The notes under the pieces were generated by a model. The model saw nothing but the letters and a program-made list of their open reading frames with translations. It did not search any database and was not told the DNA's origin. DNA of 64,000 bases from Cydia pomonella (Eukaryota > Arthropoda > Insecta > Lepidoptera > Tortricidae). Location: assembly GCF_033807575.1 (NCBI RefSeq), contig NC_084726.1:13020001-13084000 (forward strand), read 5' to 3'. The stretch's first letter is position 1; every line of letters starts with the position of its first letter. The position numbers and the translations under genes are program-made. Shown here piece after piece: positions 43,216-52,545 of the stretch.

Positions 43216-44214
43216 TTTATTAATTTACATAGGTACATGCATTCGATGAAATTTGGTATAGAGATGGCTTGAGGTCAGAGGAAGGACATAGGATAGTTTT
43301 TATAAATCATCATCATTCCAAGCAAACAAAGTCACGGACAGAAGCTAGTCTTTTAAATATATTTAATTTTATCTCTTAACTCAGAATAGCCGCCTGTCAA
43401 TAGCGAACGAAATAATCCCCTGAATCAGGATCAATTTGAGTTTGTAATATTTTAAAAAGTTCTAAAATGTGCTGATTTCTTTTTATTCTTCGTTAATGAA
43501 GTCGATTTAAGGTACTTTTAAAGGCTTTTAAAAGTTAAGGCTTTTGTTAAGACTAATATTGGGAGACGGATTTCGGAGGGCGAGATTTAGAGAATTTTAA
43601 GGATTTGTTGCGGGGTGAATTGAAGGTATTCTTTTGACTACTTGAGCAAGTTAAAGAGGGCATGATTTGGCTTGGAACTCACAATATACTTATGAATGAA
43701 AACTGACAACTGCAATTGGCTACTTGACAGTTTTGTAAATAATGTCAAACGATCTTGATTTTCCTGAGGATCAAGTCTATATAGGACTCATGGCATTTAA
43801 GCAACACAAAGGTCAGAAATGAGAGTTAAAGTCTGACGCTCGCACTCGACGATTGAAACGCCTCTAACAAAATGATAATGTGATGTGACGTCACATCACA
43901 TAAGTCTGTGCTAAATGTATGGAAGATCAAGGAAATTGCCATTTTGACCCTGAAATATTGCGTTTATGTGTATAGCTGTCATACAATTTATTTTTCAATT
44001 AAATGTAGGAATCGAATGGTACCATTTTCTTTTCTATTATTGAAAGACAAAAAAAATTTTTTGAGTCTTTGTTCCCTTGTATTTTTTTATGATCTCAATA
44101 TAATTTTTTAAATTTCACTTTTTTATAATGGATGGCTCATTTTCTATCCATTAGACTAAATTTTGTTATAATATTCAACATGTGTCAAGTACCCAATTGG
44201 TGGTCTTGCTATTT
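43216..44214. other. AT-rich sequence with a 24-bp perfect palindrome
   Basis: No gene. At 43878-43901 ATGTGATGTGAC is followed directly by its reverse complement, centred on TGACGTCA. Confidence 0.45.
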
Positions 44215-44740
44215 ATTTATTTATTTTATTTAAAACTTTATTGCACAAAAGAACAAACTTAATGTACAAAAGGCGAACTTAATGCCATGAGGCATTCTCT
44301 ACCAGTCAACCTTAGGGCAAAGCAGAAAAGATTGTAGGCGGCGCGTTTAAAACTAAAAGAAATTGTAATTGAAAGAATTAGAGTCCTAATACACATAAAT
44401 TAATTATAAACTACTTGAATACATAAAGACACATACATACATTACATAAATAAATAAATATATATATACATAATATACATAACCGATTCGTGAGACTGAT
44501 ACTTAATTGATCTTTAAACTGCCAGCAAATAAATCACGCAAAGATTTTTTGAAAGCAAACTTGTTGGGAGCTTTTCTAATGTTAGGGGGAAGACCGTTCC
44601 AGAGACGTGCTGCCTGAATGGCGTAAGAGTTAGACATGAAGCTTGTTCTATGAGTGCTATCATATTTGTCAAGTCTTATGAAAGTATTATTAACAATAAA
44701 CAAATAATTGGGAACAATATTACACAGTTCTATGCTCAAA
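44215..44740 (-). pseudogene. 5'-truncated LINE 3' end (minus)
   Basis: The minus frame 44739-44503 reads HRTSFMSNSYAIQAARLWNG, LPPNIRKAPNKFAFKKSLRD, a typical C-terminal line of CR1/Jockey-group reverse transcriptases (LWN-LP--IR, FKK-LR). The UTR continues to GGTTGACTGGTAGAGAATGC and GCACAATAAAGTTTAAATAA. This ties the TTGACTGG terminal fragments (8145, 11663, 37902, 51000) to a LINE. Confidence 0.7.
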
Positions 44741-44826
44741 TGAAGTACAGAGCTGTACTATGGGTATTGTATTGTACTTCGGGCGATTTTCCGCAAGGCT
44801 ATGACTTGCGCCTATTTCGCATGACA

Positions 44827-44842
44827 GGGGGGGGGGGGGGGG
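44827..44842 (+). repeat. G homopolymer
   Basis: About 16 consecutive Gs; length is probably unstable and assembly-sensitive. Confidence 0.8.
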
Positions 44843-44846
44843 AAGG

Positions 44847-45002
44847 CTAATCTTGCCAGCCCAACTCTTCAAGGAATCCTACCAAACCTTTGATGTTGAG
44901 TAGGACCTCGGGAAGGTCTCTCGGGGATCTGAGATGTATTGGCCTGTATGTGGCCACTGCGCTGTATTCCAGCACCACGTGGGAGATTGTCTCTTCTGGG
45001 TA
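44847..45002 (-). pseudogene. LINE ORF2 C-terminal fragment (RNase H-end type)
   Basis: The minus strand reads EETISHVVLEYSAVATYRP, then LPEVLLNIKGLVGFLEELGW-QD and a stop. E-T--H-LLEC...GFL-ELGW is the common ending of R1/I-type LINE proteins after the RNase H region. Only ~50 codons are left. Confidence 0.5.
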
Positions 45003-45011
45003 TTAAGAAAC

Positions 45012-45229
45012 TATCGGCCCCGTTTAAGATCATGAAAAGATCTTTGAAATATCATTAACTAATCGACATGTCAAAATTGACGTTTATTTCGATTCCACTG
45101 TGATCCCAATAAGATCTATCTACGACTGGTTGCCCGAATCGAGCTGCTTCTGTCAATTATACGAGATACAGACGATATCTAAATGAGAACTTATCGTTAT
45201 CTTCATTTGTCGTCTTCGAATCGGGCCGT
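45012..45229. mobile_element. MITE (CGGCCCGATTCGAA family)
   Basis: From TCGGCCCCGTTTAAGATC to CTTCGAATCGGGCCG, sharing the interior of 12548-12826. Confidence 0.65.
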
Positions 45230-45640
45230 ATGGATATGAAGCAACGATACATGTACATACTTATTAGACAAATACTGAAATACATCACCCTACTCATAGG
45301 GATATGCTGGCAACCCGAGCCAAGTAAACATTGCATACATGAGCTCCGTCAATTTATTTTATCAAAATTACATATAAAACTCGAGAAACAAGAAGAATTT
45401 GTGTGGAAGGAGTGCTCTGAAGTACCTACCATGGAATTAAAGTGTCAAACATTCCAACAGGCGCGCACTGGACACTGAACAGAACGGTAAGAAGATCCAT
45501 TTGACCGTTAATTCACTGTTTTTGAACCACAACCATTCTTTCACAACACAAATCACCATATAAATAACGGTACTGCTAACAGCTGATTGGAGTTAAGACT
45601 GACAGTGACAGCGTGCTGATCTGACAGGCACTGCGAGTAT
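45230..45640. other. Unassigned sequence
   Basis: An 82-codon plus frame (45230-45478) shows no recognised domain. Confidence 0.3.
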
Positions 45641-45761
45641 TGCCATATCAAAATAGAGCGAAGCTGCTTTCAAGTTATTGTGCGTTTACGAAGATAGCTA
45701 TATATAGCGAAGATAGTCCGTAGTACCGCACCGTACATGAATAATATAAGAAAATCCCAAA

Positions 45762-47066
45762 ATGATCTGTTCTGAGTGTAAGAGGAAAATCGAACGGGGG
45801 GAATTATTGAGTTGCTCCCTCTGTCAAACATCTTATCACTTCGCATGCTTTAACTTTACCACAGCGTTTGTTAGAGAACATGGCAATGAACTGAAAAACT
45901 ACTGGAAATGTCCCCCGTGCGCGGCCACCGCCCGCGGACCCCGTGATGACAACACACCTGCGTCTCCAGCATGGTTGAGACAACAGTCGATAAAAGACGC
46001 AAATATGTCGTTAGATGACAGTAATGTCTCCTGCCTGGGCGAAACCAGTTTAGAGAACTTGTCAGCAATAGCAACCAGTCATAATAAGAGTAATCAAATA
46101 AGCAACCGAAATAACATAGCACTAAATATAACTAATCAACACGGTGAATCTGTAACCGGACCACAAACAAGTATCCTTTCTGAAACCATCCTCATCGAAC
46201 TGAGAAGCTTCCGCTCTGACATCACCTCAAAACTAGAACAGCATGATCAAAAGTTTACTACCCTCTTTGATAATATGAAAACTAACGTTAATGATTTATA
46301 CCAAAAATATAACGGTTTAAAAACTGATATTGATGCCATTAGAGAAGATACTGGTTACACCAAAGCCCAAGCAGATAACATACTGCATACAACTACTAGC
46401 CATACACATAGTATTGAAGACACACGTGGAAAGATCGCACACTTGGATAATGAGATAGCAATGCTCAAAAACCGCATGAGCAAGCTGGAAACTGAGCACT
46501 CATGTTCCTACTCAAATATTGAGGATAATATTGAGAACATCGTTTCACCAGATGATCCCGACAACCTTACTCCAGTAATCCGGGAGTACTCTTTAATACC
46601 TCATGTAAACCATGGGCAAGAGCCTCAAAACCGCGTTAAACCCATCGGCCAGTCCGATAATCAAGTAAAGAAATCTATCGAAACGAAGAAACATGATCAC
46701 AGTTACCACCGTCGTTCTGTTATCCGAGCTACGGGAGACGTGGACTCCGACCTGAAAATCATGGAACCCCTAAAACACATACATGCCTGGAACTTCCATC
46801 CTGATACAACCGAGCAGAATGTTTTGGCGTATCTAAATAAAAAGCGCCCGTGCAACTCCTACGGCGTGAAGAAGCCTGACCAGTTGCATACTCGACATAC
46901 CTGCTTCATTGTATCTGTGCCACATGCTGATTTTGATTTCTTCATGACACCGGATAATTGGCCAAAAGATACTATAATACAAGAATGGTATGCGTATAAG
47001 CCGAAAAAAAAGAATCGCAGGAGAACGTTTTTTCGTTCCGAAAATACCAAAACCACGGAGAGTTAA
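45762..47066 (+). CDS. LINE ORF1 protein with PHD-like zinc finger
   Basis: 434 residues. Residues 3-55 give C-x2-C-x11-C-x2-C-x4-H-x2-C...W-x-C-x2-C, a PHD-type finger (MICSECKRKIERGELLSC start). Residues ~140-260 are polar and heptad-like (IELRSFRSDITSKLEQHDQK ... LKNRMSKLETEH), probably a coiled coil for trimer-like assembly. Residues ~340-425 (HIHAWNFHPDTTEQNVLAYL ... FDFFMTPDNWPKDTIIQEW) resemble the C-terminal domain shared by insect LINE ORF1 proteins and baculovirus FP proteins. The likely role is RNA binding in the retrotransposition particle. The end overlaps ORF2. Confidence 0.8.
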   Translation: MICSECKRKIERGELLSCSLCQTSYHFACFNFTTAFVREHGNELKNYWKCPPCAATARGPRDDNTPASPAWLRQQSIKDANMSLDDSNVSCLGETSLENLSAIATSHNKSNQISNRNNIALNITNQHGESVTGPQTSILSETILIELRSFRSDITSKLEQHDQKFTTLFDNMKTNVNDLYQKYNGLKTDIDAIREDTGYTKAQADNILHTTTSHTHSIEDTRGKIAHLDNEIAMLKNRMSKLETEHSCSYSNIEDNIENIVSPDDPDNLTPVIREYSLIPHVNHGQEPQNRVKPIGQSDNQVKKSIETKKHDHSYHRRSVIRATGDVDSDLKIMEPLKHIHAWNFHPDTTEQNVLAYLNKKRPCNSYGVKKPDQLHTRHTCFIVSVPHADFDFFMTPDNWPKDTIIQEWYAYKPKKKNRRRTFFRSENTKTTES

Positions 47067-49944
47067 TTTGTTTTATCAAAATGTAAGAGGCTTAAAAGGC
47101 AAACTAACTGTTGTCAAAAACACGCTTATCACATTTCACAGTGATGTAATTGCAGTAACAGAATCAAGGCTGGATGATACAGTCCATGACTCTGAATTGC
47201 TTCCTCCCGATTATACCGTGCTGCGAGCCGATCGTCCCGGACGCGGTGGCGGCGGCGTGTTGTTAGCTGCACGCTCACCTTTTAAACTCCAGCCGCTGGA
47301 TTGTGGTGCGGAACCGGAAGATGAACTCGTCTGTGCTCAAGTTATAAAAAATCACCTTCGTTTTATTATCTGTGTAGTCTATCTTGCACCCAACGTTCAA
47401 CCATCACGGTACTACTCTGTTTTTAACTGTATAGAACGCATTACCTGTGAACATTCTTTGCCGGTTATTATTCTAGGTGATTTTAATTTGTACTCTACTA
47501 CACCTGTAATACGTAAGGATTTTGAGCTACTATTAACATATTGTAATATAAGCCAAAAGAATAGTGTTTTAAATAGCCTAGATCGCCTATTAGATCTAGT
47601 CCTGATTAATCGAGCTGTAAAAGAAGCGACGATTACAGAAGCTGTCGCTGGACTTGTATCCTCAGAGAAACACCACTTACCTCTTGATATAACCATATTG
47701 TGCAGCACTTTATTTGCCAATGCGACGGTCAGCTCAAACAATGATGATTCTGACGCGCCAAGTTTACCGCGCAACTATAGAAAAGCAAACTTTCCCCTGC
47801 TCTATAATAGGCTTTATAACGCTGATTGGTCCCCTTTAGTTACTTGTAATGCCGTTGATGAATGTGTAAAAAAATTCTACTTAATATTGGATTCAATAAT
47901 CTCAGAATGTGTCCCACTCAAAAAGGTCGCAAAAAATAGAAAAACCTACCCCGATTGGTTTACCAGTGAACTAATCCAACTAAATAAATCAAAAAACAAA
48001 CACCATAAAATTTATAAACAAACAGGAAGCCAGCTCGATTATGCATTCTTTTCATACTACAGGAAATTAGTACTGTCCAAATCCGAAGAATGCCAGAAAT
48101 CGTTCCTTGAGGCTCTCCAATCAAATATAGCAAAGAACCCATCCTCATTCTGGACATTCGTCAAACGAAACAGGATGTCTAACCAACCAGCAACTTTTAC
48201 AAACTTGTCCCCAAAAGAAGTTGCCGATTCGTTTGCCGACTTATTCAAAAATATTTATTTACAAACCCCTCCAAACCTAGATGCATCTGTCGCACAAGCG
48301 TACGCAACTGCACGTGGTGTCCAAGAAACCCATCGCCATGTAACTATTGATAACATTAGTGAGGATGATGTTCGCAAAGCAATAGCACGCTTGCTCTCTA
48401 AGCACACTCAAGGTCCTGATGGGATACCTCAGTTTATAGTAAAGGACTGTCGAGAAGTATTTGTTCGGCCTTTACATGTAATACTTAACCTCGCTCTAGA
48501 TTCAAAAACATTTCCCTCAGCCTGGAAAATAACAAAAGTGCTGCCGATACACAAGACAGGTTCAAAAACAGACATTCAAAACTACAGGCCTATTGCGGTG
48601 TTATCTATATTTGGGAAAATTTTCGAAAGTATCCTCTACTCACACATAAATCAGCAGCTCAAAGGCTGGTTTTGTGATGAGCAGCATGGGTTTGTATCAA
48701 AGCGCTCGACCTCATCAAATCTTATAAACTCAACAACCATAATTGCCAATAGCCTAGATGATGGAAAACAGGTCGATGTTGTTTATTTAGATTATCGAAA
48801 AGCCTTTGACACAGTTAATATCGACATACTACTTGGAAAAATGGCTTTAGCTGGATTTTCCTATCAACTCTTATCATTCTTAGCCTCTTACTTATCAAAG
48901 AGGCAGCAGTACGTCCAATATGGCCAATGTAGGTCTAATCTGTACCCAGTACTATCAGGAATAGGTCAAGGTAGTAACTTGGGTCCTCTCCTTTTTCTGG
49001 TCTTAGTTAATGATCTGCCAGCAAATATAAGGAGCTCCACTTGCTTAATGTTTGCTGACGACCTAAAATTAGTCAAACAGGTTGGTGACCAGGAGGATTG
49101 TGTAAAGTTGCAAGAAGACATTGACAGCGTCTGTGCTTGGAGTGTCGAAAACAAATTGTCTCTAAACGTAAAAAAATGTTCGGTTATGTCATACACCCGT
49201 GCTCGCCATCCTCATCAATTTAATTACGTAATTGAAAATAATAATAATAATCTGCAGCAAGTTACATCTGTTCGTGATCTTGGCACAATATTCGATCAAC
49301 AGCTCACATTCAATGACCACATTGTCAGCGCATGTAAGGCTGCAAGAAAATGCTTAGGGTTTGTAATCCGCCAGTCAAAATCTTTCAATGCTCAGAGTCA
49401 GAGTGCACTCAGAATGCTGTACAACGCGTATGTACGAAGCCGACTTGAGACGAATGCGATAATTTGGAGTCCCCATGAACAACAGTACACACTTATGTTG
49501 GAGAGGGTCCAAAAATCATTCATCCGTCATCTATATAATAAACTTTATGGTTACTATCCTCACATGTACCCTAGTCTGTATATTCTCGGAATGGTTAACT
49601 ACACCACTCTTGAGACCAGAAGAAATGTGGCACTAGTAAAATATTTTTATCTCCTGATTCGTGGCCAAATACATAACCCTCAGTTGCTAGCATTGGTTCC
49701 GCTTCGAGTACCTGTCCACAGCAGTATTCAGCTGCGCCCTCGTCGCCGCGCACTGTTCGCAGTCCCGGCGGCGCGGACCCGGGCATTATCTCACTCACCG
49801 CTGCACCGCGCATTGTCTCTCTTGAATGATATATTGGACAGCGACAGCAAACTAGATATATTCCAATGCACTGAAGCTAGTTTTTTGGCAGTTAGTAGCC
49901 GATATCTAGAGTCAATAACGACGACCAGCTCAATCAATGTATAG
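46990..49944 (+). CDS. LINE ORF2: APE-type endonuclease and reverse transcriptase
   Basis: 984 residues. N-terminal APE endonuclease (~25-250): LFYQNVRGL, AVTESRLDD, GGGGVLLAAR, VIILGDFN, LLDLVLI and a SEKHHLPL ending, in place of the SDH-type motif. RT (~470-740): HTQGPDGIPQFIVKDC, NYRPIAVLSIFGKIFE, DEQHGFVSKRSTSSNL, VYLDYRKAFDTVN, SGIGQGSNLGPLLFLV and catalytic FADDLK at ~688. The C-terminal thumb-like region ends ARTRALSHSPLHRALSLLND. There is no RNase H. It works by target-primed reverse transcription. The first ATG lies inside ORF1, so translation probably needs reinitiation or frameshifting. Intact over its whole length. Confidence 0.9.
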   Translation: MRISRKKRIAGERFFVPKIPKPRRVNLFYQNVRGLKGKLTVVKNTLITFHSDVIAVTESRLDDTVHDSELLPPDYTVLRADRPGRGGGGVLLAARSPFKLQPLDCGAEPEDELVCAQVIKNHLRFIICVVYLAPNVQPSRYYSVFNCIERITCEHSLPVIILGDFNLYSTTPVIRKDFELLLTYCNISQKNSVLNSLDRLLDLVLINRAVKEATITEAVAGLVSSEKHHLPLDITILCSTLFANATVSSNNDDSDAPSLPRNYRKANFPLLYNRLYNADWSPLVTCNAVDECVKKFYLILDSIISECVPLKKVAKNRKTYPDWFTSELIQLNKSKNKHHKIYKQTGSQLDYAFFSYYRKLVLSKSEECQKSFLEALQSNIAKNPSSFWTFVKRNRMSNQPATFTNLSPKEVADSFADLFKNIYLQTPPNLDASVAQAYATARGVQETHRHVTIDNISEDDVRKAIARLLSKHTQGPDGIPQFIVKDCREVFVRPLHVILNLALDSKTFPSAWKITKVLPIHKTGSKTDIQNYRPIAVLSIFGKIFESILYSHINQQLKGWFCDEQHGFVSKRSTSSNLINSTTIIANSLDDGKQVDVVYLDYRKAFDTVNIDILLGKMALAGFSYQLLSFLASYLSKRQQYVQYGQCRSNLYPVLSGIGQGSNLGPLLFLVLVNDLPANIRSSTCLMFADDLKLVKQVGDQEDCVKLQEDIDSVCAWSVENKLSLNVKKCSVMSYTRARHPHQFNYVIENNNNNLQQVTSVRDLGTIFDQQLTFNDHIVSACKAARKCLGFVIRQSKSFNAQSQSALRMLYNAYVRSRLETNAIIWSPHEQQYTLMLERVQKSFIRHLYNKLYGYYPHMYPSLYILGMVNYTTLETRRNVALVKYFYLLIRGQIHNPQLLALVPLRVPVHSSIQLRPRRRALFAVPAARTRALSHSPLHRALSLLNDILDSDSKLDIFQCTEASFLAVSSRYLESITTTSSINV

Positions 49945-50054
49945 TTAGCAGTAAGTAAATTGTTAGTATCAATGCGTATATAATGTCACTCCTTTTAACA
50001 TGTGTAGCTTGACTGTAAGTGTTAATTTAAGGAATAAATATAAATATAGTGTTA

Positions 50055-50225
50055 AGTTTCTGCCAGTGAGTAAGGTTGCCAGAGCTCAACGAGCGGGGGG
50101 GGGGAGGGGTTAGGGCCGGTAACGCGCATGTAACTCCTCTGGAGTTGCAGGCGTACATAAGCTACGGAGACTGCTTACCATCAGGCAGGCCGTATGCTTG
50201 TTTGCCACCGACGTATTATAAAAAA
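50055..50225 (+). mobile_element. LINE/SINE 3'-end composite
   Basis: TTTCTGCCAGTGAGTAAGGT, GCCAGAGCTCAACGAG, a G-rich run, GGAGTTGCAGGCGTACATAA, GACTGCTTACCATCAGGCAG and an A-rich tail. Confidence 0.65.
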
Positions 50226-50267
50226 AACAGAAAACATTAATATAATAATTAAAGAACAATTTGTGAT

Positions 50268-50356
50268 AAATACACAAATAAAAGCCCTTGGTAGGATTCA
50301 AACACGGGACCTCCTGCTTTCTAGGCAGGGTCACTACCGACTAGACTAGCAGCCCG
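50268..50356 (-). mobile_element. tRNA-derived SINE head (minus)
   Basis: GATAAATACACAAATAAAAG, CTTGGTAGGATTCAAACACG and GGGTCACTACCGACTAGACT; same family as 41013. Confidence 0.6.
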
Positions 50357-50530
50357 ATTCAAACTTTAAGATTACGTGAAATATTAGGTCTAGATACGAT
50401 ATGGTTCGGATCTGTCGGTGTCAAGTGACGTTCCTTCAAACACAAACATCACTTTTGGCATTGACATATCTGATCCATATCGTATCTAGACCTAATATTT
50501 CACGTAATCTTAACGTACGAATCGGACCGT
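50356..50530. mobile_element. MITE with ~55-bp TIRs
   Basis: AAGATTACGTGAAATATTAG and GTCTAGATACGATATGG pair precisely with CCATATCGTATCTAGACCTA and ATATTTCACGTAATCTTA; the outer ends are CCGATTC / GAATCGG. Confidence 0.8.
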
Positions 50531-50697
50531 AGGATGCCGTTAAATAATTAAAGCCTACTTTCTAAATTAGCAAACCTCCCAAGACATTTGGCAATAATGA
50601 AAGGCCGCGTCACCTTTTCGACCTACTTTAAACATTGCCTGATCACTGAATTTCGCTCACAGATCACACACACTAGATGATCCAAGAAGTCTGACGC
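50531..50697. other. Spacer
   Basis: Nothing recognised. Confidence 0.3.
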
Positions 50698-50816
50698 TTA
50701 CCGCTGATGTCAGAGGGCTTACCGCGAACACCGAGCTTCGCAAATTGTAGGTATCTCTTTGCCGCTCTAATTACGCCTTAATTGGAACTTCGGTGTTCGC
50801 ATTAGGCCCTCAGTTG
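50698..50816. mobile_element. MITE (GGGCCTACCGCGAA family)
   Basis: GAGGGCTTACCGCGAACACC and GGTGTTCGCATTAGGCCCTC form inverted ends. Confidence 0.6.
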
Positions 50817-50960
50817 TTGAGGCCGTGCTAACTCTGTATCGTGTTTGACCATCGTATTGACCAAGTTTGGAAATGTCATCAGGAAGATCAAATTTCTATG
50901 AAAATATATGACACGGCCTCACTTTGTTGCAAGTCGATACAAAGTTAGCTTAGACGAACT
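50817..50960. mobile_element. Probable MITE
   Basis: GAGGCCGTGCTAACTCTGTA with TCG at the left, and CGATACAAAGTTAGCTTAGA at the right, are imperfect inverted repeats; GGCCGTG also recurs inverted as CACGGCCTC. Confidence 0.4.
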
Positions 50961-50999
50961 CTACAACTTATGGAGTGTTTTAAAAGCTTTATTATATTT

Positions 51000-51115
51000 A
51001 TTTATTTAACCTATATTGCACAAATTACAAAAAAAAAATGTACAAATGGTGGACTTAATGCCTAATGGAATTCTCTAGCAGTCAACCATCGGGCTAAACA
51101 GAGACAGTGTTACAG
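51000..51115 (-). mobile_element. LINE 3' terminal fragment (TTGACTGG family)
   Basis: CCTATATTGCACAAATTACA, ACAAATGGTGGACTTAATGC and AGCAGTCAACCATCGGG. Confidence 0.6.
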
Positions 51116-51790
51116 CTGTTTAAAAAATATCTTATATGTGTGTATGGCCCACTCACACATGCATAGCGTAGTTAATAAGTATTTTCCTATACACACACAA
51201 ACTACTACCTACTACACTTCAATAAATCGTAGAACAAGCAACACTCATTTGTATTATTCAAAAAACTGCAAGATCCAAAATCAACCTTATTACAATCACC
51301 ATATGGTCCAAACCGAACCGGATAGCAACAAAGAAGTCTTTAGTTCGCCGGAGACCGAGAACAAAAGGACTTCCAGAGTAGTATAGTCAAGTTAAGAAAA
51401 AGTATGGAAGTAAGTCGTGTAGTCGTGCTTTTTTTGGATTTGTTAGATGGCGCAACTAGATTGTTTCCCCCGAGTTGCACCGTTTCTATTATGTACGGAA
51501 GACCGTTAAATTTTAGGTATAAACTATAAAGTGCCGTAATTTTGGAGTAAATTAAAAGCTATTAGGTTCAAGCTAAGTAGTGTATAGAGAACACCTTGGT
51601 GCATAGTATATCTTAATTAAAAAGATGTGCAATGTATGATACCCTAAAAAAAATTTTTTTTTCGATTGCGGCTCGAGGATAAGTCAGTCGGTTGGTGCAA
51701 TCTCAAGTTAAGCTTTTTAAAGCATTATAAACATTCAGTTAACTTTGCACGCCTGGGCAAATTATGGAACATGTATTTTTAATTATTTTG
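51116..51790. other. Unassigned sequence
   Basis: An 82-codon frame (51138-51386) of no recognised family; TTAGATGGCGCAACTAG at 51442-51458. Confidence 0.3.
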
Positions 51791-52254
51791 TACATTGTGC
51801 TTCGGGGGAAATTAAGAGAGACGTGAAAATTTTAAAAACGGTACTCATCTAAAGACACTACATTTGCACTAAATAAAAAATAGATTTTTTTTACCGGAAG
51901 TTTGTCAAAAAGTAAATAGAATTAATCTCAACGAACTGCAAGCGAAGGTGGTTGGCAGCACGCGGCGCGGGGCGCGCGGCGCGGGGAGATAGCGCAGCGC
52001 GCAGCTAGGGTTTGCAATATCCGACAATTTTTCGGATCCGGATACATAGAAATAGGATATCAAGAACGACTGTCAAACTTCAAAAGTGCGACCAAAAATG
52101 AAATGCAAGTTTGTGCGTAAATTGTCAATGTGAGATCAAAAATAGTGATGTCATGTTACAACATATTAATAATCTATCGGTGTATGACCTCTTTATCGAC
52201 TACTTATTCAAATGTGTTTGATTGTATAAAATAGTATTTTATGCAACAGTTGTA

Positions 52255-52382
52255 TAAGAAGGGTCAAAAAAGGCGAGTGGCGTGAGTTACAATGTGAGCC
52301 GGAGCCGAAGGCGTAGGCGAACATTGTAAAGGAATACGCCACGAGAATTTTTTGACCTACTTATACAACGTTGCATACAATA
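52255..52382. mobile_element. Small MITE
   Basis: GTTGTATAAGAAGGGTCAAA at the left is inverted at the right (TTTTGACCTACTTATACAAC); the centre has GGAGCCGAAGGCGTAGGCGA. Confidence 0.6.
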
Positions 52383-52467
52383 TTTTTCCTACGAGTCAAC
52401 AAAAATAAATCTTAATTTAGGTAAACAAATTACAGCAAAAGTATATAGCCAAGACGCGCGAGCATAC

Positions 52468-52545
52468 CTTGTTACGCGCCCGGCCCGCCCCGGGCCGCGG
52501 CCGGCCGGTCGGCGACACCTCCTCGTAACTCATGAGGCCCTGGTA
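52468..52545 (-). CDS. Candidate coding exon, unrecognised gene
   Basis: On the minus strand a 78-bp GC-rich segment lies between GTAGCAAG|TACC and AACAAG|GTATGC. It is exactly 26 open codons reading YQGLMSYEEVSPTGRPRPGA and GRARNK. The donor is good and the acceptor's pyrimidine tract poor. The codons are GC-ending, unlike the flanks. It lies within the bounds of the hAT-like pair, which would be odd for a normal exon. I do not recognise the peptide. Confidence 0.35.

Larger units (their letters stand above)
45641..50050 (+). mobile_element. Apparently complete two-ORF LINE, CR1/Jockey group
   Basis: A ~120-bp 5' UTR, ORF1 (PHD-like finger protein), ORF2 (endonuclease-reverse transcriptase) overlapping by 77 nt in another frame, and a ~100-bp 3' UTR ending TTAAGGAATAAATATAAATA. 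Neither ORF is interrupted. The precise 5' end and any target duplication cannot be set by eye; the 3' end directly abuts another repeat. Clade is inferred from RT text and the ORF1 type. Confidence 0.8.

Noticed and set aside
44827..44842. G-quadruplex element
   Set aside because: A single uninterrupted G run next to a repeat is more likely slippage or sequencing artefact.
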